64,000 nt of DNA from Candidatus Rifleibacteriota bacterium. GTDB lineage: Bacteria > Muiribacteriota > Ozemobacteria > Ozemobacterales > Ozemobacteraceae. The position numbers and the translations under genes were made by a program. The notes below the pieces were generated by a model that saw only the letters and a program-made list of their open reading frames with translations, ran no database searches and was not told the DNA's origin. Below are positions 33,784 to 43,320 of the stretch, one piece after another. The stretch lies in contig JADFYG010000010.1 in assembly GCA_015233155.1 (NCBI GenBank), positions 44,659 through 108,658 on the forward strand, given 5' to 3'. Each line of letters opens with the position of its first letter. Positions within the stretch are counted from its first letter, which is position 1.

Positions 33784-36207
33784 TCACGCCGCAAGCTTAT
33801 AAACCTCGTTTTCCAGCTCCGATAATGCTTTCAGATACCCGTCTTTTCCCCCGAACATGCTGATAATCTCGGCGGGAGTGCCGAGGCCGTTGATGGGTGG
33901 CGCCCGCAAGATGGAAAGCTCTTCAATGTCCTCGATACCGTTGTCCGCGTATTTGTCGAGAAGTGCGATCAGAACTGCTCGGGCCTTCTCCCCATATTTC
34001 TCAAAGTAGTTTCGCTTCTTTACTCTCGCGGCTCGTTCTCGGCGCGTAAGCGCGGGTTTGTCCCAGGCAACGTGGCAAATCAGATCGAATACATCAAGCT
34101 CTTTTTTAACCTCGGTCCAGAGATTTTCCAGGATTACCCCCTGCAGCTCGAGTTCATCAATCAGAACCTGCTTCTTATCAGCCGCCTGCCACCTGTTAAG
34201 AAACTCATCAAGGGTCTGGAACTCTTTTCTTAAACCCTTTCGCGTGAAGTCTTTCAGACTCTCGATAATCAGATGACCGTTTTGATCCAGGTATTGGTGC
34301 CGTTCATTCAAGACAGAAACCGAGACTCCCGCAACATATATTTTTGCGGCGGGTTGCGCAACAATTCCCCCACCCTCTACTATTTCAGGCGTTTCATAGA
34401 GTTCTGCGTCATCTTCAGAAGCGGATGGGCCGAAATCAATTGTTTTGCCGGATTCCGAATCGATGATTTCATCTTCGCCAACCCCTTCAACGTCCTCGGA
34501 TGAAAGTTCGTCATTCGCAGCGACTTCCTTCACCATCACGGGGTCCCCGTCAAAAGCAGGATCAGCAAAAAGGTCGGTGACATTCCTGAAGTCCATTATG
34601 GCGAAAAACGTCTTCCCAAAATCCTCGTTGATGCGAGTCCCTCGACCTATAATCTGTTTAAACTCAGTCATCGATCTGATACTCGAATCAAGCACGATCA
34701 ATTTGCAGGTCTGTACGTCAACTCCCGTTGTCAAAAGCTTCGATGTGACGGCGACAACTGGATGCGTTTCCTCAGGATCGATAAAGTTATCGAGTTCTCG
34801 TTTGCCTTCTTCTTCATCGCCCGTAATGCGCATGACGAACTTCGGATTCTCCTTCGTAAGGTCGGGAGCCACATTCGCGATGGCTTGCCTCATTCGCTCG
34901 GCGTGTTCGATATCAATGCAAAAAACGATCGTTTTCGAAAGCTCTCCGGCAATGCGAAGATACTCCATTACCTTTCGGGCAACGAGCGAAGTCCTTTCAT
35001 CAATGACCAGATTCTTATCGAAATCTTTTGAATTATAGAGTCGATCTTCAACCGGAGTTCCCCGATTATCCGTCTTTCCCTGCTCGGGTCGCCACCCTTC
35101 GAGATCGACATTTATGCCGACTCGAATCACCTTGTAGGGTGCAAGAAATCCGTCTTCGATACCCTGTTTCAAGGAATACGTATACAATGGTTCGCCGAAA
35201 TATTCTATATTAGAAACCTGTTCGGTTTCCTTCGGCGTTGCTGTAAGACCTATTTGAGTGGCACTTGAAAAATATTCGAGGACCACCCTCCACGCGCTGT
35301 CATCGGCGGCACTTCCACGATGGCATTCATCGACAACAATCAGATCGAAAAAGTCGGGACTAAACTCTCTAAAGGCGTCTTCTTGTCCACTAGAGTTGGT
35401 TAACCCTTGATACAAAGCCAGATAGATCTCATACGCCTTGTCGATCTTCTTGTGACGAATGACCGTCATTTTCTCTTTAAAGTGTTTAAAATCGCCTCTC
35501 TTTGTCTGTCTGATCAGTGCATTACGATCAGCAAGAAACAGAATTCTCTTCTTCGTGCCATTTTTCCAGAGCCGGTAGATAATCTGAAATGCGGTATATG
35601 TCTTGCCGGTTCCAGTGGCCATGACCAGAAGAACACGATTTTGCTCCTTTGCAATGGCCTCTACTGCTCGATTGATGGCAATCTGCTGATAGTACCTTGG
35701 AGCCCTGCCACTGCCATCATAAAAGTAGTCGTACGAGGCGACACACTCCTGATCGGTTGTCTTGATGCCCTTGTATATCTTATATTTCGCCCAAAGCTCC
35801 TCGGGTGAGGGAAAATCATCTAGACCTCTATGTTGCTCCACGACGCCGGAACTGCCGGTTCGATCATGCTCCAGGAAATTGTCTCCATTCGAGCTTAATG
35901 CAACGGGAATGTCCAGGATGGATGCATAAGAAAGAGCTTGCTGCATTCCGTCACCGACTTCATGATTATTGTCTTTTGCTTCAATAACGGCGACAGGAAT
36001 ATTCGGCTTATAGTAAAGAATATAGTCTGCCCGCTTTCTTTCTCCGCGAGCGGTTCTATTGCCTTTGACATATATGCGGCCATCCGTGAAAAAGACCTCT
36101 TCGCGAATTTGCCGTTCAACATCCCACCCTGCCTTAACCAGGGCGGGCAGTATGTATTTAGTACAAATGTCGCGTTCAGACAACTCCCTCTTATTCGTCA
36201 TAGACAT
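33784..36207 (-). CDS. hsdR: Type I restriction endonuclease subunit HsdR (EcoEI-like)
   Basis: The 807-residue protein has an N-terminal nuclease domain with RADYILYYKPNIPVAVIEAK (PD-(D/E)xK type), then superfamily 2 helicase motifs. These are ATGTGKT (about residues 196-202), the VVDECHRG box (about 288-295), GLTATP, and IIGRGTRI near residue 515. The C-terminal half resembles the EcoEI R family. In type I systems HsdR cleaves DNA after translocation and needs HsdM2-HsdS. An alternative ATG lies two codons downstream. The gene is first in the island; with a broken hsdS the system may be inactive as assembled. Confidence 0.93.
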   Translation of the reverse strand: MSMTNKRELSERDICTKYILPALVKAGWDVERQIREEVFFTDGRIYVKGNRTARGERKRADYILYYKPNIPVAVIEAKDNNHEVGDGMQQALSYASILDIPVALSSNGDNFLEHDRTGSSGVVEQHRGLDDFPSPEELWAKYKIYKGIKTTDQECVASYDYFYDGSGRAPRYYQQIAINRAVEAIAKEQNRVLLVMATGTGKTYTAFQIIYRLWKNGTKKRILFLADRNALIRQTKRGDFKHFKEKMTVIRHKKIDKAYEIYLALYQGLTNSSGQEDAFREFSPDFFDLIVVDECHRGSAADDSAWRVVLEYFSSATQIGLTATPKETEQVSNIEYFGEPLYTYSLKQGIEDGFLAPYKVIRVGINVDLEGWRPEQGKTDNRGTPVEDRLYNSKDFDKNLVIDERTSLVARKVMEYLRIAGELSKTIVFCIDIEHAERMRQAIANVAPDLTKENPKFVMRITGDEEEGKRELDNFIDPEETHPVVAVTSKLLTTGVDVQTCKLIVLDSSIRSMTEFKQIIGRGTRINEDFGKTFFAIMDFRNVTDLFADPAFDGDPVMVKEVAANDELSSEDVEGVGEDEIIDSESGKTIDFGPSASEDDAELYETPEIVEGGGIVAQPAAKIYVAGVSVSVLNERHQYLDQNGHLIIESLKDFTRKGLRKEFQTLDEFLNRWQAADKKQVLIDELELQGVILENLWTEVKKELDVFDLICHVAWDKPALTRRERAARVKKRNYFEKYGEKARAVLIALLDKYADNGIEDIEELSILRAPPINGLGTPAEIISMFGGKDGYLKALSELENEVYKLAA

Positions 36208-36219
36208 TTATCATACACG
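36201..36219 (+). repeat. Right direct repeat of the defence island
   Basis: TAGACATTTATCATACACG is the partner of 26611-26629 and overlaps the hsdR translation start region. Confidence 0.5.
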
Positions 36220-36300
36220 AACTTGATCCACCCGCCAAGGTTGGCTGTAGTTAAGGGCAAACGTGTAATTTTGTCAGCATTGACGAGGTTTATAAGCTTG

Positions 36301-36430
36301 CTCTCACAGAGGCATTGAGAACACAGAGGTTATCGTTAGATTTTAAGAAGTGGACTTTTCAAAAAAAATTCGCGGTGTGTCTTTGCAGATTATTTTAGTT
36401 TTCTCCGTGATCTCTGCGGGCTCTGTGAGA
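36301..36430. repeat. CTCTGTG-type repeats between hsdR and the second RND pump
   Basis: Two stretches lie in this 265-bp gene-free region: CTCACAGAGGCATTGAG with AACACAGAG (36303-36328) and CTCCGTGATCTCTG with CTCTGTGAG (36403-36429). They are in opposite orientation and belong to the same motif family as the GxxExxY repeats. Nothing else was seen between 36220 and 36473. Confidence 0.5.
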
Positions 36431-36473
36431 TTTTTTTGTCTGTCATTTTCTATAGTGTCATTTTTTTATAGTT

Positions 36474-39400
36474 CTATAATATATTCTTCATCACCCGCAT
36501 AAGAAACTCGACGATCTCATCAACGCTGACGAATACCACCGGAATATACGTCAAAGTCAGTATGGTGGAACACGTCATTCCACCCATGACCGTTATTGCA
36601 AGAGGCTGATAGAAATCAGATCCGGCTCCGATGCCAAGCGCGAGAGGCAACAGACCCAGCACTGTGCAAAGTGCGGTCATGAGAATTGGCCGCAGACGCA
36701 CAGCTCCGGAATCAAGCGCGGCCGTAATGCGGTCACTGCCTTCCGTTGTCCGCCGGACGATGATATTATCAACCAGTATGATTCCGTTTGAAACCACGAT
36801 GCCGGCCAACATAATTATACCGATCATGGCAGTTATCGAGAACGCAAAGCCAAATATGCGCAGGAATAAAATAACGCCAATAATCGAGAGCGGAATAGTA
36901 AACATGATCGTGAACGGATAAGAAAATGATTCGAACTGCGCAGCCATGATCATGTAGACCAGAAGAATCGATGCCACCAGCGCAAGAGCAAGATATCCGA
37001 ACGACTCGGTCATTTCTTCCTGTTCGCCGCCAAAACCGATCTCATAACCGACAGGCAGTTTCATATCCTTGATTATGGCCTTGATGTCGGTAATGACTTC
37101 CTGCATGGCACGGCCTTCGACATCAGCCTGCACTTTGATCAGACGCTTCATATTCTTGCGTTCGATGCGCGTATAACCAAATCCTTCATATACGCGGCCC
37201 AGTTGGGACATCGTTACCGTTCGTCCTCCATCAACCGCCACTTCGAGTTTTCGGAATGCATCGATTCGGTTCTTGTAAATATCGTCCGCCTCGACGCGAA
37301 TGTCGTATTCTTCATTATTCTCTTTGTACAGGCCTGCAATCTGGCCATAAACATATGCGCGAACCGTTCCGGCAAAACGCCCCATTTCAAGCCCCATGTC
37401 GCCCATGCGGGCCCGGTCAAATTCGACTTTAATCTCCGGCCGCCCCTTTTTGACGCCGCTGTCAAGATCCTTCAACCCTTTAACATTTTTTATTCGCCCG
37501 GCCACATCGAGACAGATATTTTCTATGACCGAAAAATCGTCACCGGATACCTCGATCTGAACGGGTTTTCCATCGTTGGAACCGCCCATCTTGGCTTCGC
37601 CGAAAGTGACTGTTCGATAACCTGGAATTGTGGCAATCAACGGTCTTATAGTCTGAATGATCTGGTTCGTTGTACGAGTTCGTGTTTCCTTGGGACTCAA
37701 AACAACCGACAAACTCCCCTCCCCCAGTTTCAGATCTGTGATGATTTTTTTTACTTCGGGAATGCCCTTCAGAATCTTTTCCATGGCCGCCGCAATATCG
37801 TCGATCTTTTCGACGGCTGTGCCTTCCGGCGCTTCGAATTTCAGAACGAAGGCCCCACGGTCCATTTTCGGAAAGAACTCCATGGGTGGCGCGTAGCTGA
37901 GACTCTTGTAGCAGACGAACATCAATCCTGTGATGTATATCCATCTGCGAATGCGGCTTCGCAGAATCCAGCCCAGGATGCCGCGATAAACAGTGCGGAT
38001 AAGGTGCATGAGCGGTTCGGACGGTTCTCTCGTAATACGCAGCGTATACGCGGAAAGCATCGGAACCATTATGACGGCGACCAACAGAGAAGCCAGCATG
38101 GAAAAAACGATCGCAAGGGACATACTGAAAAACATCTGCCCGACGAAACCCGGAACGAAGCCGATCGGCAGGAAAACGGCGCAGTGAGTGAAAGTGGTCG
38201 CGGAGATGGCGAGCATTACTTCATTCGCGCCTTTTATCGAACATTCGACGCGATCCTTCCCGCCCGTCAGACTCAGGTGACGATAAATGTTCTCGATGAC
38301 AACAATGGCGTTATCGACAATCATGCCGACGCCCAGCGCAAGACCGCCGAGCGTCAGAAGATTCAAGGTAAGCCCGCCCCACAGATACATGAATGCAAAG
38401 GTCATGATTATGGCCAGCGGAATGCTCAACCCGATGACGATGGTCGATCTTACATTTTTCAAAAACAGGAAGATCACGATGACCGTAAGAATCGAGCCCA
38501 GCAAGGCGTTTTCCTTAACCATCGCAATCGAGTCGGCGATAAACTCGGACTCATCTTTCGCTATAGTGAGCTGAATTTTTCCCTGATACTGCGCCTCCAG
38601 TTTCGGTAGCAGTTTTTTCGCCGCCTTCGATATGGTCACCGGATTCGCGCCCGGCTCCTTCTTGATCTGCATGGACACGGCCGGCGCCAGGTTCAAACGT
38701 GAAACTGATTCTATTTCCTTGAAGGAATCCTCGATGCGAGCGAGCTCGGAAAGATACACCGGGCGCCCGTTAACAGTCCGGACATTTATTCCGCCAAGCT
38801 GAGTCGGCGATTTCACTTCCCCCTCACTGCGCAAAAGATACTTGAAACTGCCTTCAGTGATGTTTCCGACAGGCGTATTCATGTTGTCGGACGAAATTGC
38901 CGCTATGACGTCATTTATCGTAAAACCATATGCTTTGAGCCTGTCCGGAAATACTTTTACGCGGATTTCGCGCTCCAGACCACCGAATACTTCTACATTC
39001 GCAACACCAGGCAGACGTTCAAAAGCGGGTTTTATCTCTTTATCAGCGATTCGTCTCAATGTTTTCAGATCGATGCTTCCGCCCAGGGAAATATTCAGTA
39101 CCGGCTGCGCATTGATGTCCAGCTTCGCAACCGTTATCTGCTCCATGTCCCGGGGCAGCTTTCGCTTGGCGACATCGACCTTCTCGCGCAGATCGATAGA
39201 TGCGAGATCAATCTTGGTGCCCCAGTTGAATTCGACCATGATCCATGAAAAGCCCTCGAACGAATATGAAGTCAGCTTCTTTATATTCTCGACCGTATTG
39301 ACTTCCTCTTCGATCTTGCGCGTGACGATATTCTCCATCTCAGCCGGATCGACACCAGGATATGGCGACTGAATGAATGCCAGCGGAAAATCAATGTTCG

Positions 39401-39512
39401 GAAGCAAATCGATGCTGAAAGTAGTGAACGCAACCAGCCCAGCCAGGACGAGGGCTGCGGTGATCATGAGAACCGTAACTGGTTTCTCGACGGAAAAACG
39501 CGGCAAATCCAT
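36474..39512 (-). CDS. RND-family efflux pump permease
   Basis: The 1012-residue RND protein has the N-terminal EKPVTVLMI and DLLPNIDFPLAF, PYPGVDPAEMENIVT in the first pore loop, helix-4 motif VGMIVDNAIVVIENIYRHL and helix-10 motif AGIVVSNGIILVDNI. Compared with the pump at 23376-26444, one of the paired helix-4 Asp residues is Asn and the helix-10 Lys is absent. The proton relay is therefore of the other common RND type. It follows its adaptor gene by 37 bases. No TolC partner is adjacent; the TolC-like gene at 46789-48318 is the nearest candidate. Confidence 0.94.
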   Translation of the reverse strand: MDLPRFSVEKPVTVLMITAALVLAGLVAFTTFSIDLLPNIDFPLAFIQSPYPGVDPAEMENIVTRKIEEEVNTVENIKKLTSYSFEGFSWIMVEFNWGTKIDLASIDLREKVDVAKRKLPRDMEQITVAKLDINAQPVLNISLGGSIDLKTLRRIADKEIKPAFERLPGVANVEVFGGLEREIRVKVFPDRLKAYGFTINDVIAAISSDNMNTPVGNITEGSFKYLLRSEGEVKSPTQLGGINVRTVNGRPVYLSELARIEDSFKEIESVSRLNLAPAVSMQIKKEPGANPVTISKAAKKLLPKLEAQYQGKIQLTIAKDESEFIADSIAMVKENALLGSILTVIVIFLFLKNVRSTIVIGLSIPLAIIMTFAFMYLWGGLTLNLLTLGGLALGVGMIVDNAIVVIENIYRHLSLTGGKDRVECSIKGANEVMLAISATTFTHCAVFLPIGFVPGFVGQMFFSMSLAIVFSMLASLLVAVIMVPMLSAYTLRITREPSEPLMHLIRTVYRGILGWILRSRIRRWIYITGLMFVCYKSLSYAPPMEFFPKMDRGAFVLKFEAPEGTAVEKIDDIAAAMEKILKGIPEVKKIITDLKLGEGSLSVVLSPKETRTRTTNQIIQTIRPLIATIPGYRTVTFGEAKMGGSNDGKPVQIEVSGDDFSVIENICLDVAGRIKNVKGLKDLDSGVKKGRPEIKVEFDRARMGDMGLEMGRFAGTVRAYVYGQIAGLYKENNEEYDIRVEADDIYKNRIDAFRKLEVAVDGGRTVTMSQLGRVYEGFGYTRIERKNMKRLIKVQADVEGRAMQEVITDIKAIIKDMKLPVGYEIGFGGEQEEMTESFGYLALALVASILLVYMIMAAQFESFSYPFTIMFTIPLSIIGVILFLRIFGFAFSITAMIGIIMLAGIVVSNGIILVDNIIVRRTTEGSDRITAALDSGAVRLRPILMTALCTVLGLLPLALGIGAGSDFYQPLAITVMGGMTCSTILTLTYIPVVFVSVDEIVEFLMRVMKNIL

Positions 39513-39549
39513 GAATGCGATAATCCTTATTCTGACCGGAAACTAATAC

Positions 39550-40704
39550 TCAGCGAGAGGCAGCCCCGGATGCCGACTCTGCTTTTACGGCGGGCGTTTC
39601 TGAAGCAGCGGGCGCGGAAGGCGTCGGCGCGAGTGTGGTGGTTGTCCCCGAAGCCGCGGCGGGGCTTTCCGCCTGCTCGACCACTGTGACATCGGCGCCG
39701 TCAGCAACTGCGCTGACTCCGACAACAACCAGTTGTTGTCCGGCTTCAACGCCTTTCACGCAAGCGAATTCAGCTTGACGGGCAACTATTTCTATCGGTT
39801 TTTCCACGGCTTTTCCATTTTCGACGATGAAAACCGCAGGGCGATCAGCAGTCCCGGCGACGGCGGAAACAGGGACAATAGGAACGCCGCTGTACTGACC
39901 TGCCGTGAGATCGCCCTTCACGAACATGTTGGGCTTTAATGTGCCATCAGTGTTGTCTACAAGAATTCTTATAAGGAAGGAACGAGATTCATCGCCATAG
40001 ACATTGATGAATGCGACATGACCATGAGCCCCGCTTTCGAGACGGCATAGCTGATCAATTTTTACGCGATTGATGCGATTCTCCGGTATTTTCGCCTCGA
40101 CGTATATTTTATTCAGCGCAACGACCTTACCGAGAAGCATTCCGGGCTGGACTGATTGCCCCAAAAACACGTTGCGATTGACAAACACGCCTGTAATCTG
40201 TGCGCGGATCGTAGCGCGTTCGAGGTTGAGCTTGTCGAGAACGAGCGTCTGCTGAGCGGACTTCAGGGAGTTGTTTGCCTGGATGAAATCCGTTTCGGAT
40301 TCATCATAAGCTTTCTCGTTCAACACCTTCTTTTCCAGAAGAATCCGGCGTCGATCGAAATCCTTGGTCTTGTTTTTTACTTCCTGCTCGGCGCGCTTGA
40401 CGCCTATTTCACTCTGTTGAACGGCCAGGTCGAGACGTGCATGCTCGAGAACGATCATGGGTTCGCCTGCCTTGACCGACTTGCCGTTTTCAACGAGAAT
40501 CTTGTCGACGCGCCCTCCCACATCAGGTGTTACATGGCTTTCTTCAAAAGGCCTGATTTCGCCCGAAAAAGGAATCATTTCTGTCAAATCCCCATTTCGA
40601 ATGAGTTTTATGGCCACGCTCGTTGCCGCTGAGACATTTTGTGTAATCGCTGAAAACGCAATAATGATAGTAAGCATCAAAAATGCCGAAAAAGAAAAAT
40701 GCAT
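39550..40704 (-). CDS. RND efflux periplasmic adaptor
   Basis: The start at 40704 has GGAG at suitable spacing and opens directly with a signal peptide (FSAFLMLTIIIAFSAI, cleavage near VSAAT); in-frame ATGs lie further upstream. The 384-residue protein has lipoyl halves GGRVDKILVENGKSVKAGEP and RAQITGVFVNRNVFLGQSV, a short helical hairpin, beta-barrel and membrane-proximal domains (KPNMFVKGDL), and an Ala/Pro/Thr-rich low-complexity tail of about 40 residues. It pairs with the RND permease downstream. The disordered tail is unusual for adaptors. Confidence 0.9.
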   Translation of the reverse strand: MHFSFSAFLMLTIIIAFSAITQNVSAATSVAIKLIRNGDLTEMIPFSGEIRPFEESHVTPDVGGRVDKILVENGKSVKAGEPMIVLEHARLDLAVQQSEIGVKRAEQEVKNKTKDFDRRRILLEKKVLNEKAYDESETDFIQANNSLKSAQQTLVLDKLNLERATIRAQITGVFVNRNVFLGQSVQPGMLLGKVVALNKIYVEAKIPENRINRVKIDQLCRLESGAHGHVAFINVYGDESRSFLIRILVDNTDGTLKPNMFVKGDLTAGQYSGVPIVPVSAVAGTADRPAVFIVENGKAVEKPIEIVARQAEFACVKGVEAGQQLVVVGVSAVADGADVTVVEQAESPAAASGTTTTLAPTPSAPAASETPAVKAESASGAASR

Positions 40705-40886
40705 GTTTTCTCCATCCGGGCGACTGATCACTCGCCTCTGCGATTTATTCATCACCTGTTTTCCGACGAGGTGCACAATTCATCTGACACAATTTCCTAT
40801 TATCCGGCTAAATTATTTTCGTCTGCGTAGACTATCATAAAATCAAGGGTTTCCAAAGACAAATATAGTATTCGTCACACAAGAAG

Positions 40887-40902
40887 CCGCAGAGACGCAG
40901 AG
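40887..40902. repeat. CGCAGAG-type repeat
   Basis: CCGCAGAGACGCAGAG is a short member of the CTCTGTG/CGCAGAG motif family, lying in the 357-bp divergent gap 40705-41061. Confidence 0.4.
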
Positions 40903-40925
40903 TCATGGAGGCTGAACATTAACAC

Positions 40926-40953
40926 TTGACTCGAAAAAAGAGGGGGTGATAAC
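40926..40953 (+). promoter_or_regulatory. Putative promoter of the Ig-repeat lipoprotein gene
   Basis: TTGACT (40926-40931) and GATAAC (40948-40953) are separated by 16 bases, about 110 bases before the GTG start. The -35 is good and the -10 moderate. Confidence 0.45.
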
Positions 40954-41061
40954 CTTAGACAAGAAATAAGAAATTCCTAGAGATGAGCAAAAAAGAAATT
41001 CCTATTCAATTCAATTTAGTCGCCTCTTTGGTTTAGAATCACTCTTCAAGGGAGGTCCATC

Positions 41062-42930
41062 GTGAAATCGCTTCTGAGGCTCCTTCTGATTGTCATGCCC
41101 GTGTGTGTTGTTCTGCTTTTGCCCGGATGTCAGCAAAATCCTATTGCCCATACCGATTCTGACCAGTCAGGGCAGGCCCAAATAGACAGTCCCAACGTAA
41201 ACAAGTCAATACAGCGTGCTGCGATCGCTGAATTCAGGGCAAGTGATTTTTGGGGCCCCTGGAATCAAGTGAGTTATTTCAAAAATTCTTCGAACAATAA
41301 CATCATACAATACTCTAGAATTCTCTATTCCTTCGATGCAAACGGTTCTGTAGCTTATCAGACATACCAGGAAAAAAATGGCATTGATGGTTACCAAACG
41401 GGTGATACCATCATGACTACCACAACCGGATCCTGGTCCTTTACGGGACCGACAACTCTTACCCTCGTCTTTCATAATCAAGCTGCAATTTATCATGCTG
41501 CCATCAACCCTATGGGAGATTTGGAACTTACCCCGGAAATTAAAACATATAAAACCCTGATTTTAAATAGGTCGACCCTTAAGAGTATGCCTGTGGGGAT
41601 TACATTGGCGACCTCAACCATCTCCCTTCCCGCAAACGGTTCTTGTTTGCTCGGGCTGATGGAGGTTCATGTCAACTATTCCGACAAGACGACCAAAACA
41701 GTTTCCAATGTGAACTGGGAGCTTAAAAACGGCGGTGGCACGATTATTAATGATGCTCCCGACCCCAAAACCACGCCGCTGCCTGGAGCTGGTTTTGGAG
41801 CCATTTTCAAGGCCCCGGCAAAACCTGGAAAGACTGTTTTGACTTGCGTATATTTCGAAAACGGCAAAACTTTTACCACTGCTTTGACGATCCACATTTT
41901 TGATCCTAAAACCCCACCGGTTCTCCCCTCCAACAGGATACTTTCGTCGATTATATTGACGAGCCCCACCCTTTCCCTTCCAGCGAATGGAACGTATTCG
42001 CTCAGCCAAATGACCGTGACCGCATATTATGTCGGCAAGTTTTCCCAGGTTGTTTCCAACATCACCTGGAGCATCAAGTCCGGGGGCGGTACGATATCGG
42101 TAACGAATCCCGGCTCCAATGTAAAATACCCGCCCGGAACGGTTTTGGGAACCATCTACACTGCCCCTGACCAAGCCGCAAATGTGATTTTAACATGTTC
42201 TTACACGGAAATGGGCGTGACCCAAACCGTCGATCTGGCGGTCATTGTAGCCCCTCCCATTGTTGCATCGAAAGCTCTCAGCGGGATTTCATTACTTCAG
42301 AATGCGATTTCTGTTCCCGCCGACCAATCCTATCCCATGGCGAATGTAACCGTTATCGCCAATTATTCCGACAAGACAACACAAACGATTAACAATGCCG
42401 TATGGTGCGTAAAATCGGGAGAAGGCACGCTATCACCGCCAATATTGGCGGTCCCAGTGGTCCAATCGATAGACCCTACGCTTACCAAATTGCCGGCCGC
42501 CCCAGCGCCTGCTGACACTCAAGCTGCCCCGCTTCCGGCCAAAGCTGCAACGGGCGATCCAACAGTATTCACCGCCCCCGCAAATACCGGAATCACCGTT
42601 TTAACATGCACATATTCTGAAAATGGCGTTTCCCAGACGTGTGAGTTGACGATAACCATTGTGAAAAGACTCGTAAGCCTTTCTTTGAATCCCGCATCGA
42701 TTTCTGTTCCTGCCAATGGGACCTTTTCCTATGACAAAATTACCGTTACCGCCTGTTATTCCGACAACACAACGCAAAATGTCACCAATGTCACTTGGGG
42801 CAAACCGCTGACGGGCCAGGATAATTTGATATTCATGGCTCCTGCAAATCCGGGCTCCTACATAATGCCATGCACCTACTTCGAAAATACCCAGAGTGTG
42901 AGAAGTGATTTGACAATAACGGTTAATTAA
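41062..42930 (+). CDS. Lipoprotein with four bacterial Ig-like repeats
   Basis: A GTG start is preceded by GGAGG at 41051-41055. The 622-residue product has a lipoprotein signal with lipobox LLPGC (Cys about residue 23). A beta-rich domain (about 60-170, DFWGPWNQVSYF, LILNRST) resembles a small lipocalin-like fold. Four related Ig-like (Big-type) repeats follow, starting near residues 177, 292, 403 and 536. Each has (S/L)xPANGxxxxxxxxVxxxYSDKTT and an APxxxGxxVLTCxYxENG strand. Repeat 3 carries a Pro/Ala-rich loop and repeat 4 is shortened. It is likely anchored in the outer membrane and exposed; adhesion is inferred only. Confidence 0.85.
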   Translation: MKSLLRLLLIVMPVCVVLLLPGCQQNPIAHTDSDQSGQAQIDSPNVNKSIQRAAIAEFRASDFWGPWNQVSYFKNSSNNNIIQYSRILYSFDANGSVAYQTYQEKNGIDGYQTGDTIMTTTTGSWSFTGPTTLTLVFHNQAAIYHAAINPMGDLELTPEIKTYKTLILNRSTLKSMPVGITLATSTISLPANGSCLLGLMEVHVNYSDKTTKTVSNVNWELKNGGGTIINDAPDPKTTPLPGAGFGAIFKAPAKPGKTVLTCVYFENGKTFTTALTIHIFDPKTPPVLPSNRILSSIILTSPTLSLPANGTYSLSQMTVTAYYVGKFSQVVSNITWSIKSGGGTISVTNPGSNVKYPPGTVLGTIYTAPDQAANVILTCSYTEMGVTQTVDLAVIVAPPIVASKALSGISLLQNAISVPADQSYPMANVTVIANYSDKTTQTINNAVWCVKSGEGTLSPPILAVPVVQSIDPTLTKLPAAPAPADTQAAPLPAKAATGDPTVFTAPANTGITVLTCTYSENGVSQTCELTITIVKRLVSLSLNPASISVPANGTFSYDKITVTACYSDNTTQNVTNVTWGKPLTGQDNLIFMAPANPGSYIMPCTYFENTQSVRSDLTITVN

Positions 42931-42979
42931 ACCATTCCCTGACAAGTTATTCCAGGTTTCTCTTTCAGAAAGAGAAATG

Positions 42980-43004
42980 AGCGGGCCGCTAGCGGCCCGC
43001 TTTC
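42980..43004 (+). terminator. Rho-independent terminator
   Basis: A perfect 22-nt palindrome (two 11-base halves, AGCGGGCCGCT and AGCGGCCCGCT, 42980-43001) is followed by T residues. It lies 50 bases after the lipoprotein stop. Confidence 0.85.
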
Positions 43005-43206
43005 ATTGTAAGTGTGACTATCCGGGCCGATATTCCGCTGGAAGGAATACACGGCAGACTTGGATGAAAGGCTAAACATCTGCACAGTCAGATTCACCAG
43101 GGAAACTATCGGGCAACTTCTGTGCTGCGTAAATAAAGACTTCCTAATATGTTTTCCGATCTGAGGAATTTTGGCTTCGTATTTCGTCGCGCTTTTTATC
43201 GCGGTA

Positions 43207-43318
43207 GGGCAAACCCATTAAAATTATCTGTAATTTTCGGCCTTACAGTGATTTCGGATGGCCATTTCTTCACATCGTCGGTGGTCGTCACGCCGACGAA
43301 CTTTTAATGCGTTTGCCC
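43207..43318. mobile_element. MITE-like palindromic element, copy D
   Basis: This 112-bp element has ends GGGCAAACCCATTAAAA (43207-43223) and TTTTAATGCGTTTGCCC (43302-43318), which pair with one mismatch. Its interior differs from copies A-C: a short GTCGG/CCGAC stem replaces the GC-rich core. It ends 2 bases from the stop codon of the gene at 43321-44004. The rest of the gap 42931-43320 holds the terminator and no gene. Confidence 0.7.
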
Positions 43319-43320
43319 TC

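Noticed and set aside
37203..38609. A long open frame on the + strand opposite the second RND permease gene
   Set aside because: It mirrors the codon structure of the well-supported RND gene, has a biased composition and resembles no protein; it is a shadow frame.
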